The position numbers and the translations under genes were made by a program. This document shows positions 11,285 through 34,314 of a stretch of DNA of 64,000 nucleotides, piece after piece (positions within the stretch are counted from its first letter, which is position 1; each line of letters starts with the position of its first letter). Location: assembly GCF_901709675.1 (NCBI RefSeq), contig NC_051094.1, forward strand, positions 1 to 64,000, given 5' to 3'. A model generated the notes under the pieces. That model was not told the origin of the DNA. It worked only from the letters and a program-made list of their open reading frames with translations, and made no database searches. Source of the stretch: Syngnathus acus (taxonomy: Eukaryota > Chordata > Actinopteri > Syngnathiformes > Syngnathidae).

Positions 11285-12673
11285 TGGAGCCTACGAACGG
11301 GACGTACAAAGGCGGCAAAATGACATCGATGAAGTTTTCAGGGTTGTGCATTTAGCGCCGACACGATTGGACCGTAGTATGTCGAATTATTACACTCGAC
11401 ACGGTGTCACATATTCTATGTCAGTGGTTCTTAACCTGGGTTCGAGCGAAGCCTCCACTGGGAGGTCCGAACACACCTGATTTATCGTGTAAATTCGTGA
11501 TAACGCATATCTGAACCGGTCTTGCAGAGGCACACTGATTTGCAGGTATGTATATGTTGAATTCATGCACTGTGTTGGTTTTGTCCGTTGAACAAAGTGA
11601 TGATCATGCACGGCTCATTTTCTGCACTAGTAAAAAACATGTCTTGAATTTGATTTTTATTTTTTTTTTTCCGCTAAAGAGGTGTTCGATGAACGCGCGT
11701 ATTAAACTGGTGGGGTTCGGTACCTACAACAAGATTAAGAACCACTGTTCTGAATACAAAAGCTGTCAAATGTCTGAAAAATAAAATAAAAAAACGGGCA
11801 AGCAAATCTGACCTGAGAGCAGCTCGCCCCTGACTCCGCCCACTAAGCCTGGAGGGCGGGAGTTGGGGGGGGGGTCAAGTCGACGGCAATGCAGAGCGGC
11901 TCCAAATCTCTCACGAGCGAGGACCAAGCGCGTTTCTTCTTACCTTGCTTGGCGCGCGTGCAGGCAAGGAGTGCGAGGATCAAGCGCGTTTCTTCTTACC
12001 TTGCTTTGCGCGCTTGCAGGTGTCGTCCACGTTTTCCGTTGCAGCACGCACCCGACGTGCGCGCCAAGCGAGTTTGAGCGAGAGCCTCGCGGGAAGTGCG
12101 ACAGGCTTCGTTGTCCTCTTGCGTCACAGACCCAGCCGACCAATGGGACGTTAGGCACTACGCCACGTGCTGCCGCCCTAGCTTGTTCGGAATTCCGGCG
12201 CTCGTTGTTGACTTCCGGGTTTGCGCAGGACGGACGAGCGAGCAGCGGTGCTCGATGTGACGTCACCATGTCTGCACGCAGGGGTCGCGGGAAGACCTTA
12301 ATCTTCACTGAAGATATTTGAATTATTTTTCGTGTCATTTTTGACGCAATGTCTCGTTCAGGAGGCCACATGCTCAAGCTGAAGTCGAGTGCGCCGTCAT
12401 GGCAGCCATGAAGCACAACGCCAACATGGCGTCAGACTACCTGGACAAGACGGCCACGCACGCATCCATCAGGAGGGTACCCGTTTATGTGGGCTGCCGC
12501 GCTGCCACGGATCAGCGGTCAATAATGGACGGACGACAAACATGGCAACAAACACGCCACCTGCACGTTCACGATGTCATGGGGGCGTGGCCCACTCACA
12601 GTCTGCTCTCTGCGTTTTTGGCTCCATCTTGTGCTTTATTCCAGCCAACAGTGTGTATGTAGTGTGTCCGTGT
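11285..12673. other. Gap between chek2 and ccdc180
   Basis: This includes the likely chek2 promoter. A GC-rich stretch (11820-12260) carries a partly duplicated GCGCGTTTCTTCTTACCTTG motif (11926 and 11984). A plus-strand segment at ~12362-12477 is bounded by an acceptor-like CTCGTTCAG and a donor-like AGGAGG|GTACCC. It encodes CAVMAAMKHNANMASDYLDK and could be a coding exon of an unrecognised small gene. I cannot identify a family, so no gene is called. Confidence 0.4.
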
Positions 12674-15600
12674 TCAGTGTGTCAGCGTGTGTAACTGTAG
12701 CCTCCAGTGCGTCTTCCAGCTTTGAAGTTCGTTAAGTCGTCTTCGTTTGTCTGCGTCGGAATGCGACAATTGTGACGAGAACACCTGCTGAAAGCGCTAA
12801 CACACACACACAAAGGTTTGTTAGCCAAATGTGTGAGTGTCGAATTTGTGCGTGTACCTTGGCGGCTGCGTCCCTGTGCTGGATGACTGCCAGATGTCCC
12901 AGGGTGCACTTGGTGGTGGCCACGGCCACGGTGGTTGCGGCGCTCAGGGCGGATGCGGCGTTGGCGGGGAGCGACATGTGAGGAATGCCCGGCCACATCC
13001 TGAGAAACGCACACAACCGGCGGCTCTTTAGCTCCGCCGGGACGGGCGCGTGGGAGGCTACCTGCAGGATTGCTGCGTGGTCTCCATGGCAACATCTCTG
13101 TCCTCCGACATCTGCTGCGAGGTCACTTCTGCGAGCGAGATCAGGCGCACGGATTCACGACGGTCACGTGACGCCGACTACCCGCTAATTACACTCGAGC
13201 AGATGTACACAAAACCTGACCTGGTAGAGGAAGTCGGTCCATCTGATGGAGGAGGTGCTCCGTCAGAGAAGCCAGTGACGTCACAAACTCCTCGGCTCTG
13301 CGTCTCATGCACTCCTGCGGGCGGAGCGGGTGAGGTCACGCGCGGACGGACAGCACGGACAGGGTGGCTCGCTGCCTACCTGCAGTTCCCGATGCGAGCC
13401 CAAGATAGCGTCGTGGAGTCTCTGTTGTCGGGCCTCCTCGCCACGCCTCAGTGCTTCCATCTCATTGGTGGAGAGCGACACGCGGAGACCGGCCACGTTT
13501 GCCATCTGATGACACGCGGGCAAGCGCTCGTTAATTGACAGCGTGCCGATGCTAACGAAAGGCCGCGCGGGACCCATCGATAACATTGCGCTAACGTCAG
13601 TCATGCCGTCAGTGTTTTTTTAAGATTTTTCAAAATTAGTCATACATAAAGATCAGTGGACAAATAATATATTTTTTTACTCATCATGATGACCTCCCTT
13701 GACCGCACGTCCCTGCTTAATACGTCGGGCCGCTAACGCTAGAGGCGGTCGTCACGACGATGTCGTCTCAGGCTACGGCATCTGGGTCGTCGCGGCAAAA
13801 GCGTTACCTTCTCCTCCTCGCTGGCGGCCATGGTTTCCTCAAAGGAGCGGCGGACTCGCCCCGCCTCTTCCCTCAGCTCCGCCCCCAGCCGTTTCTCGTG
13901 CGTACGGATCAAGGTGGCGGGCAGCAAATGCATCATGTCGGCCAACACGCACTGCTGCTGCTCCAGCGCTGCCCGTGAACACGCACGCACAGCGTCAAGG
14001 ACGATGTCGTCAGAGGAGGCAGCAGCGGCGACGGCCGGCACCTTCCCTGCTGGCGCTGAGCAGCGAGCGGGAGTTTTCGTGATGTCCCAGAAGCCTTTGC
14101 TGCGTGTTTTCCACCCACTGGTCCAGCCCGGCAGGAAGTCGATGGAAGCCGCCGCAGCGTTGACTCTGGTAGAAGTCCTGAGGAGGCAGGCCGATGCCGT
14201 CGGGTGATGCTAAAGCCGCATGCGCGCAGAGTGGCGCCAGCATGGCAACACCCAACCGTGTGTGTTACCTTGGCAACCAGCAGAAGGGTCTGATGAGTCC
14301 TCCTTAGTATGGCGTTCACGATGGAGATGTAGCAACTACACACGCAAAGGAAGCAGGCCCTAGGTGACGTCTCTCGCATGTGTGACGTGACTAATGTGGA
14401 CTCACTCTGGATTGGGATCTGCTTCTGACTTGGTGCCAAAGATCTGGAGCCTTTTGTCAGTCCTGAACGACCTAACAACGCACGCACATGCACTCAACGA
14501 AGCCTCGGGCGCAACCTCGGGGCACACAAGGCGCGCAAACCTCGCGACGCCGGCAGATTCGCTGCGTCTCGATGACTGCTGGGCGGGGCTTTGACCTACA
14601 CGCCAGCCAACACACAAACAAACGCAGAGATGTGGGCGCGCGGCCGTAGCGGCGACCGACCGCATCCATCGGGCCGGAGATCTTCAAGACGGCAGCCGAC
14701 GTGCCATTGCGGAGGAGGCGGAGTCAGTACCTTCAGAGAACCTGGCGGACATATGGAAAAGGTCAAAGCGGGGTGGGGCGGGGCCTCCTCCTTGCATACG
14801 CACCTGTTGAGTGACTTGACCACGCCCACTATGGGGTCTTCCATGATGTTCCCGCCCGAGCGGCAGGGCTGCAGCAAGGCCAGGGGCGGGGCCGACCACA
14901 CCTGCTTTCTGGATTTGGACACGGCGGGAGGAGCTGCGCTCTCCTCGTTCAAGTATTGTCTCCGCCTCCTCAGGTCCTCGCCGATGGCCGACAACAAGGC
15001 GAACACCTGCTCCACGCTCACCTGCGCGCGCGGGCAGTCACACACAAAATGAGCATTTGTCGGCGCACGGCGGGCGTTGCCAGCCGGCCGGGGCAAAGGG
15101 ACCTGCTCTTCTTCCAGGGTTTTCCTGAGTTGCTCCAGCCGCGCGCCGATGACCGCCTCCTGCTGGTTGCTGCTAGCTGCCTGGGCGCACACACACACTC
15201 AGCTCCAGCCTCGCGCCGGTCGGCCGAGGCGGAAAAAGCGGCTACCTCGGCTTTGACCTCCACTTGAGTGCTGCTGAGGATCCTCTCGATCAACTCGATG
15301 AACTTGACCTCGGCCTGCAGCACGCACAGCTTCTCCTCCAGACGCCCGGACGCCGCCTTCACCTGAACGCAAACACCATCTTGGGTCAGCCCGACCATTT
15401 TTTTTGTTTGTGTGTGCGTGTAAGTGTGTGTGTGTGTAAGTGTGTGCGTGCGTGTGTGTGTGTGTGTGTACCACACCTGCTGCAAGGTCTTGGTCTGCAG
15501 GTTGTGCAGGTCCGTGTAGACGTTCTCCTCCGTGACACTGATGCGTTTGCTCTCCTCCTTCAGACGCCGCTGGAAGGTTTTCACCTCCTGACGCGTGTAG

Positions 15601-18600
15601 TCGCCCCCTTCACTGAAAAGCCTACGCCGCACGCATGCCGAGTGGAGCAAATCAAATACGCGACGTTTACGAGAAAGGTAACGTGGCCACAGCGGCTGGC
15701 GGGAAAGGCGGAAGCAGGCACCTGAACGATTTGAGGAGGCGCGCCGTCCGGTTTCGGAGCTCGTCCATCTGCAGCTGAAGCGCCGCCCGGAAGGACGAGT
15801 GCGAGCGCTGAGTGTGCTTGATGTGCTCGTCCAGACGGTCCTGCAGAGTGGCGCTAAGGGCCTCCAGACTGGGCCACGCACACATACAGTCAGAGGAAAC
15901 GGCCAACCGGAGTGACCACCACCGCTTACCGTTGGCTGCCGTCCGTTTTGAGGACGCCGTCCTCCATCTCGCCGAGCGTGGCGGTCAGCTTCCGGTTTTT
16001 CTCGTTGATGGCCGTCCGCAGCTCCTGCAAGGCTGCCGTGCACGAGGCCAGCACGTCCGACACTTCCTGGCAGTGAGCGTCCACACGCTGCTTGTGCAGC
16101 TGCAGCTCGGCTACAATGGCCGTGCGAGTCAACCGACTGGAACTGCATTTACAAAGTTTCACCGACAGAAAGCGCCGTACGTACCCATGCGCGGGATGTA
16201 GATGCACGCCTTGATGTGTAGCGGATCGAGCGGCTGCATTTGCAAGTCGTGGTAGGCGCGCACCGCCTCCTTCCTGTCCGTCACCGTGGCCACAGCCGAC
16301 GTCAGGACGTCCTGAAAACGCCGCTCCACGTAATCCAGGAACAAAATGCGCATCCTGCACACGCACGCGCGGGTCACACAGATCTGGCTGATGTCAAGCC
16401 CGACGACGCTAAAGGCTAACACCTGTTGAGCGCGTGCATGAGAAGCTCGACAGGAAATACGCTCAGGTGCGTTTCCTGTTGCTTGCTCATGTTGCCGGGC
16501 AGGTCGGAGCCGGGGCATCTGAAGGCGGGGCCAGAGTAGGACACGCCCCCAGACGACATGAAGGTGACCTTGCCGCTGAGGTCGTACAGCTCCAGAAGAG
16601 ACGACTCAGCCTGGACGAGTACGTGCAAAAATGTTATTCCAGCCTCTTTGCGGCCGGCCGATCGCGAGGCGACCTCGGCCAGCGAATCGGAAATCTCCTC
16701 GTGTGCCGCGTCATCCCGACAGCCGATTGGCTCTTCCTCCTCTCTCGTCCCGCCCTCTTGACGACCCTCTACAAATACGCAAGTGCGCAAAAAGACAAAG
16801 TGGACAAACGCACTAGACAACCTGATGACATCATCGTCATCCACGCCAGCAGACCTTGAGTGTCGCTGGCGATGACGTCACTGACTGGCGGCAGCTTCTT
16901 CAGGTCTTCTGCACTCTGCAGGGGGCAGTGACATCATCACCATCGGGCACCCACGCGCTCGTGGCGTGTGTGCGCGCGCGTGCGCGGCTCAGTCACAGGA
17001 GCAAAGGAGGCGAAGAGGCGGAAGAAGTTGCCAAGGGAGTCGGCCGAACTCCAGAAGCTCATCGGCGACAGTGCGGGGGAGGCGGTCCAACACGGCGCAC
17101 TGGTCCGTCACACACTCGCAGCAGCTGCGTCCAAACACACGTCAAAAGTCGTCTGACGGGCCGGCCGCGTTCCTGGGCGCCGGCTGACCTGTTCCTGATG
17201 TCGCGCAGGTAGATGATGGTTTGCTCCAGCGACGACTTCAAGGCCACTTCGCTGCTCTCCTGACGAAGCGCGGCCAGGAGCTCGTCCAGGAACACCTTCT
17301 TCCTCTTTTCGGCCGAGGCTCGCCGTTAGCGTCTGGCCGGCCGCCGGGCGCCGGCTCACTCACCTGCACGTGTCGCTCGTGCGTTAGTTGCAGTTGGTCC
17401 AAGCGCCGCTGGACGTCCTCCTCTCGCCCCCGCAGGACGCTGAAGTGCTTTTCCCACAGCGACGCCAGGGCCCTCATGACCACAAAGACACGTCTGCTGA
17501 GACGCGCCGACGCGCGGTACAGGCTGTCGGAACACGTCTGCGCACAGCACACGCGCCCGAGCGAGCGAGCATGACGCAGACGACGCAGACGGGAGAAGGA
17601 CGCGCGGCCGCTCCAGGCGGGCCAACACTGACGTCGATGGCGGCCAGCTGCGTTTCGTCTTGTCTCTGGTGTTGTCCGATCAGAGAGATGAGTTGAGACT
17701 TGACCACATCGCTCACCTCCTCCTCCGGCAGCTCCAGCGCAGACAGTGCCTCCTGCGGGCAGAAAGGCGTCAAGCCAGCTCGTTGGAGCGCAGCGGCGGC
17801 GGCGGCAGCGGCTTAGCCCCTGACCTGGCAACGCTTGACTTGGGACACGCGATCCTGCCACATCAGCTCGTAATGACAACGCAGCTGATGAAGGAAGTCG
17901 GCGTGACACGTGTCTGACGGACACACGCGTCAATGCTCGAGAGGGCACGGAGGGAGGTAGGAGCGCGGGCGGGGAGGGGCGTTACCGATCTGTTGATTGA
18001 CCGCCGTCAGTTGCGCCAGCCAATCGGAGACCATCGCAGCCGAGAGGGAGGGCGGGGCCAGGGAACTGAAAGAGACGTGCGCGATTAGACCCGGGCGCCC
18101 GGCCCCAGCCCCTTGGGCGGCGTCCGTTACCCAAGGCCCTTGACGATGTCGCAGCGTCGCTGGGACAACCGCCGCAGGTTCTGGTCCGCTTCGCGGAAGG
18201 TCTGCTGCTCCGACAGCAGACGCCACACGTCCACGCTTGCCACCGACAACCTGCTGCCGCCGCCGCTGTCCGACTGAGTTTGGGCTCGCCGCCTGACCCG
18301 AGCGAGCAAGTCGACGTGGCGCGACGCCAGACCGATCACCCACCTGAACTCTTGGAGCATGTGGCCGGCCTGACTCCGCCTCCACTGGCTGACCGACTCC
18401 TCCCACTGCAAGCGCAAGAGCGCCTCCTGCTGGAGGGCCTCCTCGTGCAGCAGCAGCAGGAGGCGTGCCGCGCTGCGCCGGTTGGCCAGCAGGCACTGAT
18501 TCAGCATCTGAAACACGCATGCACACAGTGGCCTCACATTCAAGGTTCAGAAGTCGCTCAGCGGCTTACCGTGGCCTGGCTGTGGATGTGCATATGCGTG

Positions 18601-19222
18601 TTGGTGCAAGGCAGGAAGTTGATCTTCTCCAGCAGGTGGCAGTACCTCCGCAGAACAGGTCTGATCTACACACAAGCGAGAAGAGCGTCATCGGTCACCA
18701 CGGCGACTGCGTCCACCCTGCGGCGTGAAGCACAAGCCAGATCATCACCTTGTTGACTCGCAGTCGCTCACACTGGTTGACTTGCAGTTCAAAGGTCAAC
18801 ACGCTGGACTTTTTCTCCTTCATGTGAGCCTCCACCGAGCTCCACACGCACAACACCTCCTGAGCGCACACGCAAGGTACCCATGTACGTTTGACGTGTA
18901 ATGGTGGTGGCGGCGGCGGCGCCGTGTACCTGCAGGCTGCGTTGCTGCACGTGCGTCATGTCCTGCGCCAGCTTGTGCAAAGAGGCATCGATCCTTTGCA
19001 GCTTGGTCCTCAGTTGCACGCTGTGGGTCCTCACTTGCTCCTCGCACAACTACATGCGCACGCATGTTATTGTTTTTTATTTATTATTTATGGTTTGTGC
19101 CTTCTTGTTTTTGTTTTGTGTCGCCTACTTGTATGTCTCGTCACCGTGGGATGGAGGAAACGGAATTTCGGTTTCTTTGTGTGTCTTGACATATGAAGGG
19201 ATTGACAATAAAGCTGACTTTG

Positions 19223-19257
<35 letters not shown>

Positions 19258-19587
19258 TGTGTGCAAGGGCCGCGTGCGCGCGTTACCTGCGCCAGGTGTG
19301 TGAGTTGCGCGTGCACATGGCGCACAGCTTCCTGGTGTTGGATCTTCTTGTTCTGGTGGACGCGCTGCAGGATGTCGCACGACTGGTGCCGGGCCTCTGG
19401 ACACAGAGTGCTTCCCGTCGGTCGGCGTCAGCGCATCACGGCGAAGTCGTCATACCCACCCACGGCGTCGGGAAGCCTGACCACCGCCTCCGCGTCGCCT
19501 TCACCGTCATCCTCTCGGCCAGCGTTATCCTCGGCGCCGGGATGCTCCCTGCTCAAAGTCGGCGGCCGTGTCTCTGCCTGTCTGTAC

Positions 19588-19669
<82 letters not shown>

Positions 19670-20379
19670 GCGCGCACCTGCTTTTAGCGCTGCACGGTGT
19701 GTCACAGTCGGCAGCACGCACACGCGTCGTCGCCGTGTGTTTGCGCGCAGCCAACAAACTTTTGGACAGACGAACCTTGAAGCAAAGCAACATTAGCATT
19801 AGCTTTAGCACGTGTATCTTCTTCAACTTTTAACACACGCAGTCGACGCCAACAACATTAGCACACGTCATTAGAGTTAGCAATTTTAACATAAGCAGCT
19901 GCTCGAGCACCTTTACAAATACTCGATTATTGTTTTTAATAACACAAACAATATGATATAATGAATAGAAAAACACGTTATGACTATTAGTAGACTCGCC
20001 CTGAATGTGTTTTATCCTCAGCTTTTGTAAACGACAAAATTGACGTTAGCATCAATTAGCATTTGCGGGATTAGCCCTTGTTCGAGTAGTCGTTTGCATG
20101 CATTTGAAAATGGGATTAGCACGTGTTTGGCTATCTTGGTCGTTGTCAAACAAATGCTTTCTTTGAATTCTCTCGAATGTAGATGGATAATGAGCGACAT
20201 TAGCATTTTGGGTAAGTGACGTCATCATCGTGATTAGCAGCGCTCGCATTAGCATTTGCATAGGCCCAACGCACCTGATCACCAAAGAGCTGCTGGTAAA
20301 CATTGCCGCTCGGAACCACGCGGCTCTCCGACATGCTAACGCCAGCCTGCTGCAAACGCTGCCGCTTGAGTGACGTCAT
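12674..20379 (-). CDS. ccdc180: Coiled-coil domain-containing protein 180
   Basis: Large coiled-coil protein with tandem DUF4455/DUF4456-type regions, linked to ciliated cells and testis; its molecular role is poorly known. The start is placed at 20379 (MTSLKRQRL...), where VPSGNVYQQLFGDQ matches the conserved N-terminal VPNGKAYQQIF pattern of the family. Dozens of small exons follow. Diagnostic blocks are LLANRRSAARLLLLLHEEAL (~18500-18420), FSEGGDYTRQEVKTFQRRL (~15620-15560), FIELIERILSSTQVEVKAEV (~15310-15250) and EDPIVGVVKSLNR (~14840-14800). The C-terminal exon starts ~12790 and ends QSWKTHWRLQLHTLTH at 12674. Introns are mostly 70-150 bp; intron 1 is ~0.7 kb. Many individual exon borders were not resolved. 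No frame break was recognised. Confidence 0.88.
15405..15472. repeat. (TG)n-rich microsatellite in ccdc180 intron
   Basis: An imperfect TG/TGCG run directly precedes the acceptor-side exon encoding the TLQQ segment of ccdc180. Confidence 0.85.
19205..19262. repeat. (TG)n microsatellite in ccdc180 intron
   Basis: A pure TG run of about 20 repeats lies between two coding exons. Confidence 0.9.
19588..19670. repeat. (TG)n microsatellite in ccdc180
   Basis: An uninterrupted TG run of about 40 repeats lies in the first part of ccdc180, followed by CGCGCGCACC. Confidence 0.95.
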
Positions 20380-22807
20380 CTGCGTGAGCCCCAAAAAAAT
20401 ACAAATTTCTTTTTTTTTTTTTTTTACACACAACCAATTCGGACCCGAACTTGCTGCGTGGACGACCTCAAACGCGCCTTCGACATGGGTGCGTTTGTTA
20501 CCGTCTCCATAGAAACAACAGGTGTTTGACCAACAGAGGGCGCGCACGCACAGACGCGCGCGAGTGTCGTCGGCTTGGAACGCGCTCCGTCGCCCGCGCG
20601 CTGGCCAGGGGGATGTCACGTAGGCGTGACGTCAAGGCATTGGAGGGCGAAAGGATTTTTTTAGACGTGTCATAAGGTGCAACGTTGCTCAGTTCACATT
20701 TATAAAATGGAATCAAGGAAATCGGGAAGATGTGGTCTCGAGGTGATTTCCTCAAAAGGTCTTTGCAGTCTTGTCGTTCGAACGTCGTCGGGGTTCAAAG
20801 AACTTCCGTCATCCAGACCAAACAAGAATGATTGAAACAGAGCAACAAATTGGTTGGTCCCATTCATTTGAAGATTTTACACTGCAAATATGAAACTTCA
20901 ACACCTTAACAGGGCAAGTCATGACATTGGATAAGAAAGAGAAAGGCAATATGCAGTCGCTGTGGGGAAAACAAGTCAAAAATAGCTAACTTCATTGCTT
21001 TGCACGCCAAAACAAGCGTCATCGCACAGGTTCACGTGGCTTTTCTCACGGTCACAAACTTTTATTTGGGCAGGAAAACGATTGATACGGTCAGAAGGTT
21101 GCAATTCTCACGTCAGCACAAGTCGTTTACAGTCACTGTGCACACGTTTCAAGACGGGAAATGTAAAAACAAAAACAAGACGATTCATACGTGACATCAC
21201 TCAAAGACGGACGGCACGCGTGGCATTAGCGTGTCAGTGCTAACAACACTGGCGCTTTTCCCTTGAGGTCGGTCAATCACGATGACGCCACTCGCAGAGC
21301 TAAAGGCTAGCGCCTTGCTACAATAGTTAGTTTTCACAAAATATAAAAATGTTAGCAGGCAAAGGTTAGCTAGCTAGCATATACATTTTTTTCACATTTT
21401 TATGTAGACAGTGCAAAACACATCATTGGAATCCTATACTACATGCATACGTCAGAACGCTTTCCCGTTTATGTTTGAAAAGGCGAAAACCACGCGTAGC
21501 TCCGAGTGGATCGGCTCATCTTAAGGAGGGAGGGAGGCCGGCCGGCTAGAAAGTCAGAGCAGGTCCAAGCTCCTTACTGCCTGGATGGGACGCACCGACG
21601 CCACTCGATTTCTGCCCTAGCATTTTCAGAGCTCCTCTGATTGCAAGAAGCTACGGTATTGTCTTGTGCTGGCCTTGGCCGCCAAGGAACAGTGCGGCGC
21701 GCACATGCTGATGAAGCGCGGACATTTGATGAAAGACTTCAGGCTTTGTTTTTTTTTTGCCGAGGAAAAAAATATGCGCCCGTGGACATCTTATACAGTG
21801 CTGTGCAAAAGTTTTAGGCCGCCATTTCCATTTGTTGTCTTGCCAGTGCCATAACGGTTGGGGTCCAAAAAAATTGCAGAACTCAGGCAAGGATGGGCTG
21901 CAAAACACAATTTGCACAGCTTTGCATTTGCGTCCGTTGCTCCGTCTACTTGTTAGTCAGCAAGTTGGCGTCTGGTTCACGGAGGATGCGAAACAGGTGC
22001 CAAAAGGATTCGGACTCCAATGATTGACTTGTAACAATAAACCCCATCATTGCCAAAGAGTAATGAGAAATCTTAGTTGTCCGTTGAATGTTTTTTTTTT
22101 CCCCCTTCTCGGTCCATCCCTCTCCAAGGTTTTGTGCGTCCTACGAGTTCACGTTTGACAATTCGAGAAGACGAACCAACCCGGCGATGGCCTGAGACTT
22201 TTCCGCAGTACTGTATGAGAAATGAAACGAGTCCACTCGCGACCGCAAGCGGGGCGGCGGCTAAGGACAAACGCCATCGCCGGGGCACAAGACCGGCGTG
22301 TGCAAAGTACGTTGAAACAAACGGCCAGACGACATCGTCGGCCATCATGCTTTGCCAAATGAAATGAAAGCCAAAGTGAGCCGGAACCCCAAGAAAAAAG
22401 AAAAAAAAGCCAATCAAAGCGACGCCAAGCTAATAAAAACTAACTGGCTGGCGGTGGTCGACGGAGTGACATCATAATGCCAGTCTGATGAGATCATCAA
22501 TCCCGGCGGAGCTTGGTGGGTGCGTCGGCCCGGTGAGATGAAGCTAATGCGCTAAAGGCGCTCCATCTTTTGCTGTATAGCTCAAAGAATCGGTGGAACC
22601 CATTTTCAAATGCCACTTCCTGTTTGTGCATTTCATTTCCCAGCCAGCGTGCCTACAAACTCGCGCGCGTTTTATGGTGAAGAGAAAGCGCTTGTGGAAC
22701 CGCCCACCCGCCCGATAAATGACCAGGAAAGCTTCTGACAGCAAAAATCAAATCATCTCTGGGGCCAGTGCTCGCGCGTGCCGTGTACATATGCGGGTTT
22801 GGGTTTT
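20380..22807. other. Intergenic region between ccdc180 and grin1
   Basis: This holds the presumed ccdc180 promoter (20380-20700; GC-rich, with a poly-T run at 20410) and probably the grin1 3' UTR at its right side. A weak X-box-like GTCTCCATAGAAAC lies at ~20503. No convincing ORF is present. A Tc1-like MITE occupies 21794-22215. Confidence 0.6.
21794..22215. mobile_element. Non-autonomous Tc1/mariner-like element
   Basis: The left end reads TACAGTGCTGTGCAAAAGTT. The right end, read in reverse complement, is TACAGTACTGCGGAAAAGTC. The two ~30-bp termini are clearly related inverted repeats with TA at the borders. The ~420-bp interior has no transposase ORF. This terminus type is widespread in fish genomes. 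Confidence 0.75.
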
Positions 22808-32448
<9,641 letters not shown>

Positions 32449-33113
32449 CTGAAGGCGGGGGGCAAGGGGGGATCACAGGGGCGGCGCTTAACCGATCGGC
32501 CAAAATCGACGCACGCAAATTACAATCGTGTGTTGTTGTATATTTTCTATTTACACAACATAAAAGGCAACAACACACACACAAACAACACTACACATTC
32601 ACGACAACATACCGAAACACAGCACACAGCAACACTTAAAAGCCACAACAAATTCAACAGCACACAACAAAGAGCCTTTTTTTTTTTTTTTCCTCATTGT
32701 TTTACCAGGCAAGCCAATTGAGAACACTTTCTCATTTACAATGGCAACCTGGAGGCAAGGTGTGTGAAGTGTCTTGCCTAAGGACACAACAACATGTGAC
32801 TGTGACAGAGCTGGAGTCGAACCGCCAACCCTCCAGTTACTAACCGACCCGCACTACTGCCTGAGCCACAGCTACGCCATGAACATACCTTACGCAACAC
32901 AAAAGCCAATAATACACACGTGTTTCCAATCAACACTGAACGCTTCAGACAACCATGCACACATGCACAACTCTCGACAAAACAATACCCAACACACTTG
33001 CCACACAAAGCTCACATTTTACACCCAACTCCGACCCACCCAAGAAAACACTACTATATGACAACCCTTTAACCACAATAACAAATGCGCACACAGCAAC
33101 AGCCCAATTTTTA
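32449..33113. other. Upstream of grin1: SINE/MITE-like sequence
   Basis: 32690-32880 contains CAATTGAGAACACTTTCTCA and GGAGTCGAACCGCCAACCCT (a tRNA-like box B), ending in GAGCCACAGCTACGCC. This is characteristic of a short tRNA-related repeat common in teleosts. The flanks (32570-32660 and 32930-33110) are ACA-rich and of low complexity. A non-coding 5' exon of grin1 may lie in or beyond this region but was not identified. Confidence 0.5.
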
Positions 33114-33293
33114 CGGAAGAGGATTAGGGCCAGTGAAGAAAAAAAACCGAGGGGTGACAGGATTCTGACTTTTTTTCTCAGAATTCTGACTTTATTCTCA
33201 GAATTCTGACTTTAAAGTCAGAATTCTGAGATAAGTGTCAGAATCCTGTCACCCCTCGTTTTTTTTTTCTTCACTGGCCCTAATCCTCTTCCG
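33114..33293. mobile_element. 180-bp palindromic MITE
   Basis: Near-perfect inverted termini CGGAAGAGGATTAGGGCCAG and its complement lie at 33114 and 33293, flanked by TA on both sides (33112-33113 and 33294-33295), as for Tc1/mariner-type insertion. The centre repeats the ATTCTGACTTTATTCTCAG and TCAGAATTCTGA motifs, so nearly the whole element can fold into one hairpin. Confidence 0.85.
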
Positions 33294-33399
33294 TACAATT
33301 TACACACAACACAAAAACCCCGAACGCAAAAGCAGACACACAAGCACACGACACAGCGGGGGGGAATCTTTGCACATTAGCCAAAAGGTGTTCGCGCAA

Positions 33400-34300
33400 T
33401 AATGACGTCACCAGGCACAGGAGGAAGTAGCAGTAGAATTCCAAAATAAAAGCACTTACTGTGCGAGACGCTTTTTTTTCTTTTCAGAATAACAGCAAGC
33501 GCGATTCCCGCCCTTGGCTCAATGAGCACAGCTGCTTCCGGTCTCCTTGGCGCGTCCGAGGGTTCGGCGTATGCGCGGTTCGGTTCGCGGTTTGCCTCGA
33601 TGTCACGAACGTCGACTCACTCGCTCCCTCCGTGTCTTTTTCTCTGGCGCTCCGTCCTGTGATTCCCGCGCTCACGCACGCGCAACACGTCAATTATTGC
33701 ACGCGCACCTTTCCTTCTTGCCGTCCGAATGACCTCACCGCCGCCGCCGCCACAATGACGACGACCATGATGATGATGATGTCGACGATGATGAAGACGG
33801 AGGATGCTCGCTCGCGCGTCAACTGTCCTCGATGCTCGCTCGTGCGCGCGCTCCCAGCGATGACAACGAAAGGGATGCACGCGGCCGCCGCGGCAGCAAC
33901 GAGCGCGCACGAGCTTCCTTGCTGGGGTTTAATCGGGTGGACGCACGCACGCACGCACGCAGCGCAGCGCAAGTCGCGCGCAAATCTCTGTTATCGTTGT
34001 AGCGAGCTCGAGGGCGGGCATGCAAAGTGGGACGCAGCGGATTGCTCAGAGCAACTGAATGAATCCACACCATTGAAGGTATGAAAAACACTAACGGCAA
34101 CAGCTCAGAAGGAGAATCCGCCCAGGTGGGCAAGGAAGCCATTTGTAGCTCTCTGTCACTGTTGACATATTCTGTTGTTGCGGCCTCGTCCCAAAATAAA
34201 ATAAATCGAACCTCATAATCTTACACACAACACCCCATACACTTGAAAGTTTATCTCTTTTTTTTTTCTTCAAGTTAAGTTTTAGTTTATTCGCGCAATA
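33400..34300. other. GC-rich region upstream of grin1
   Basis: CpG-rich sequence with a (GATGAT)-type repeat at 33760-33800 and a run of ACGC repeats at 33940-33960. It could include the grin1 promoter and a non-coding first exon on the minus strand. No reading frame is convincing. Confidence 0.4.
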
Positions 34301-34314
34301 TCCAAGACATACAT

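Noticed and set aside
14264-14277. Exact X-box match GTTACCTTGGCAAC
   Set aside because: It coincides with a ccdc180 splice donor and coding end, so the match is probably fortuitous. Not counted with the intergenic sites.
18900-19833. 310-codon plus-strand ORF with Cys/Val repeats
   Set aside because: Produced by TG microsatellites and antisense ccdc180 exons.
20500-20520. X-box upstream of ccdc180
   Set aside because: GTCTCCATAGAAAC has two mismatches to the RFX consensus. Mentioned only as weak.
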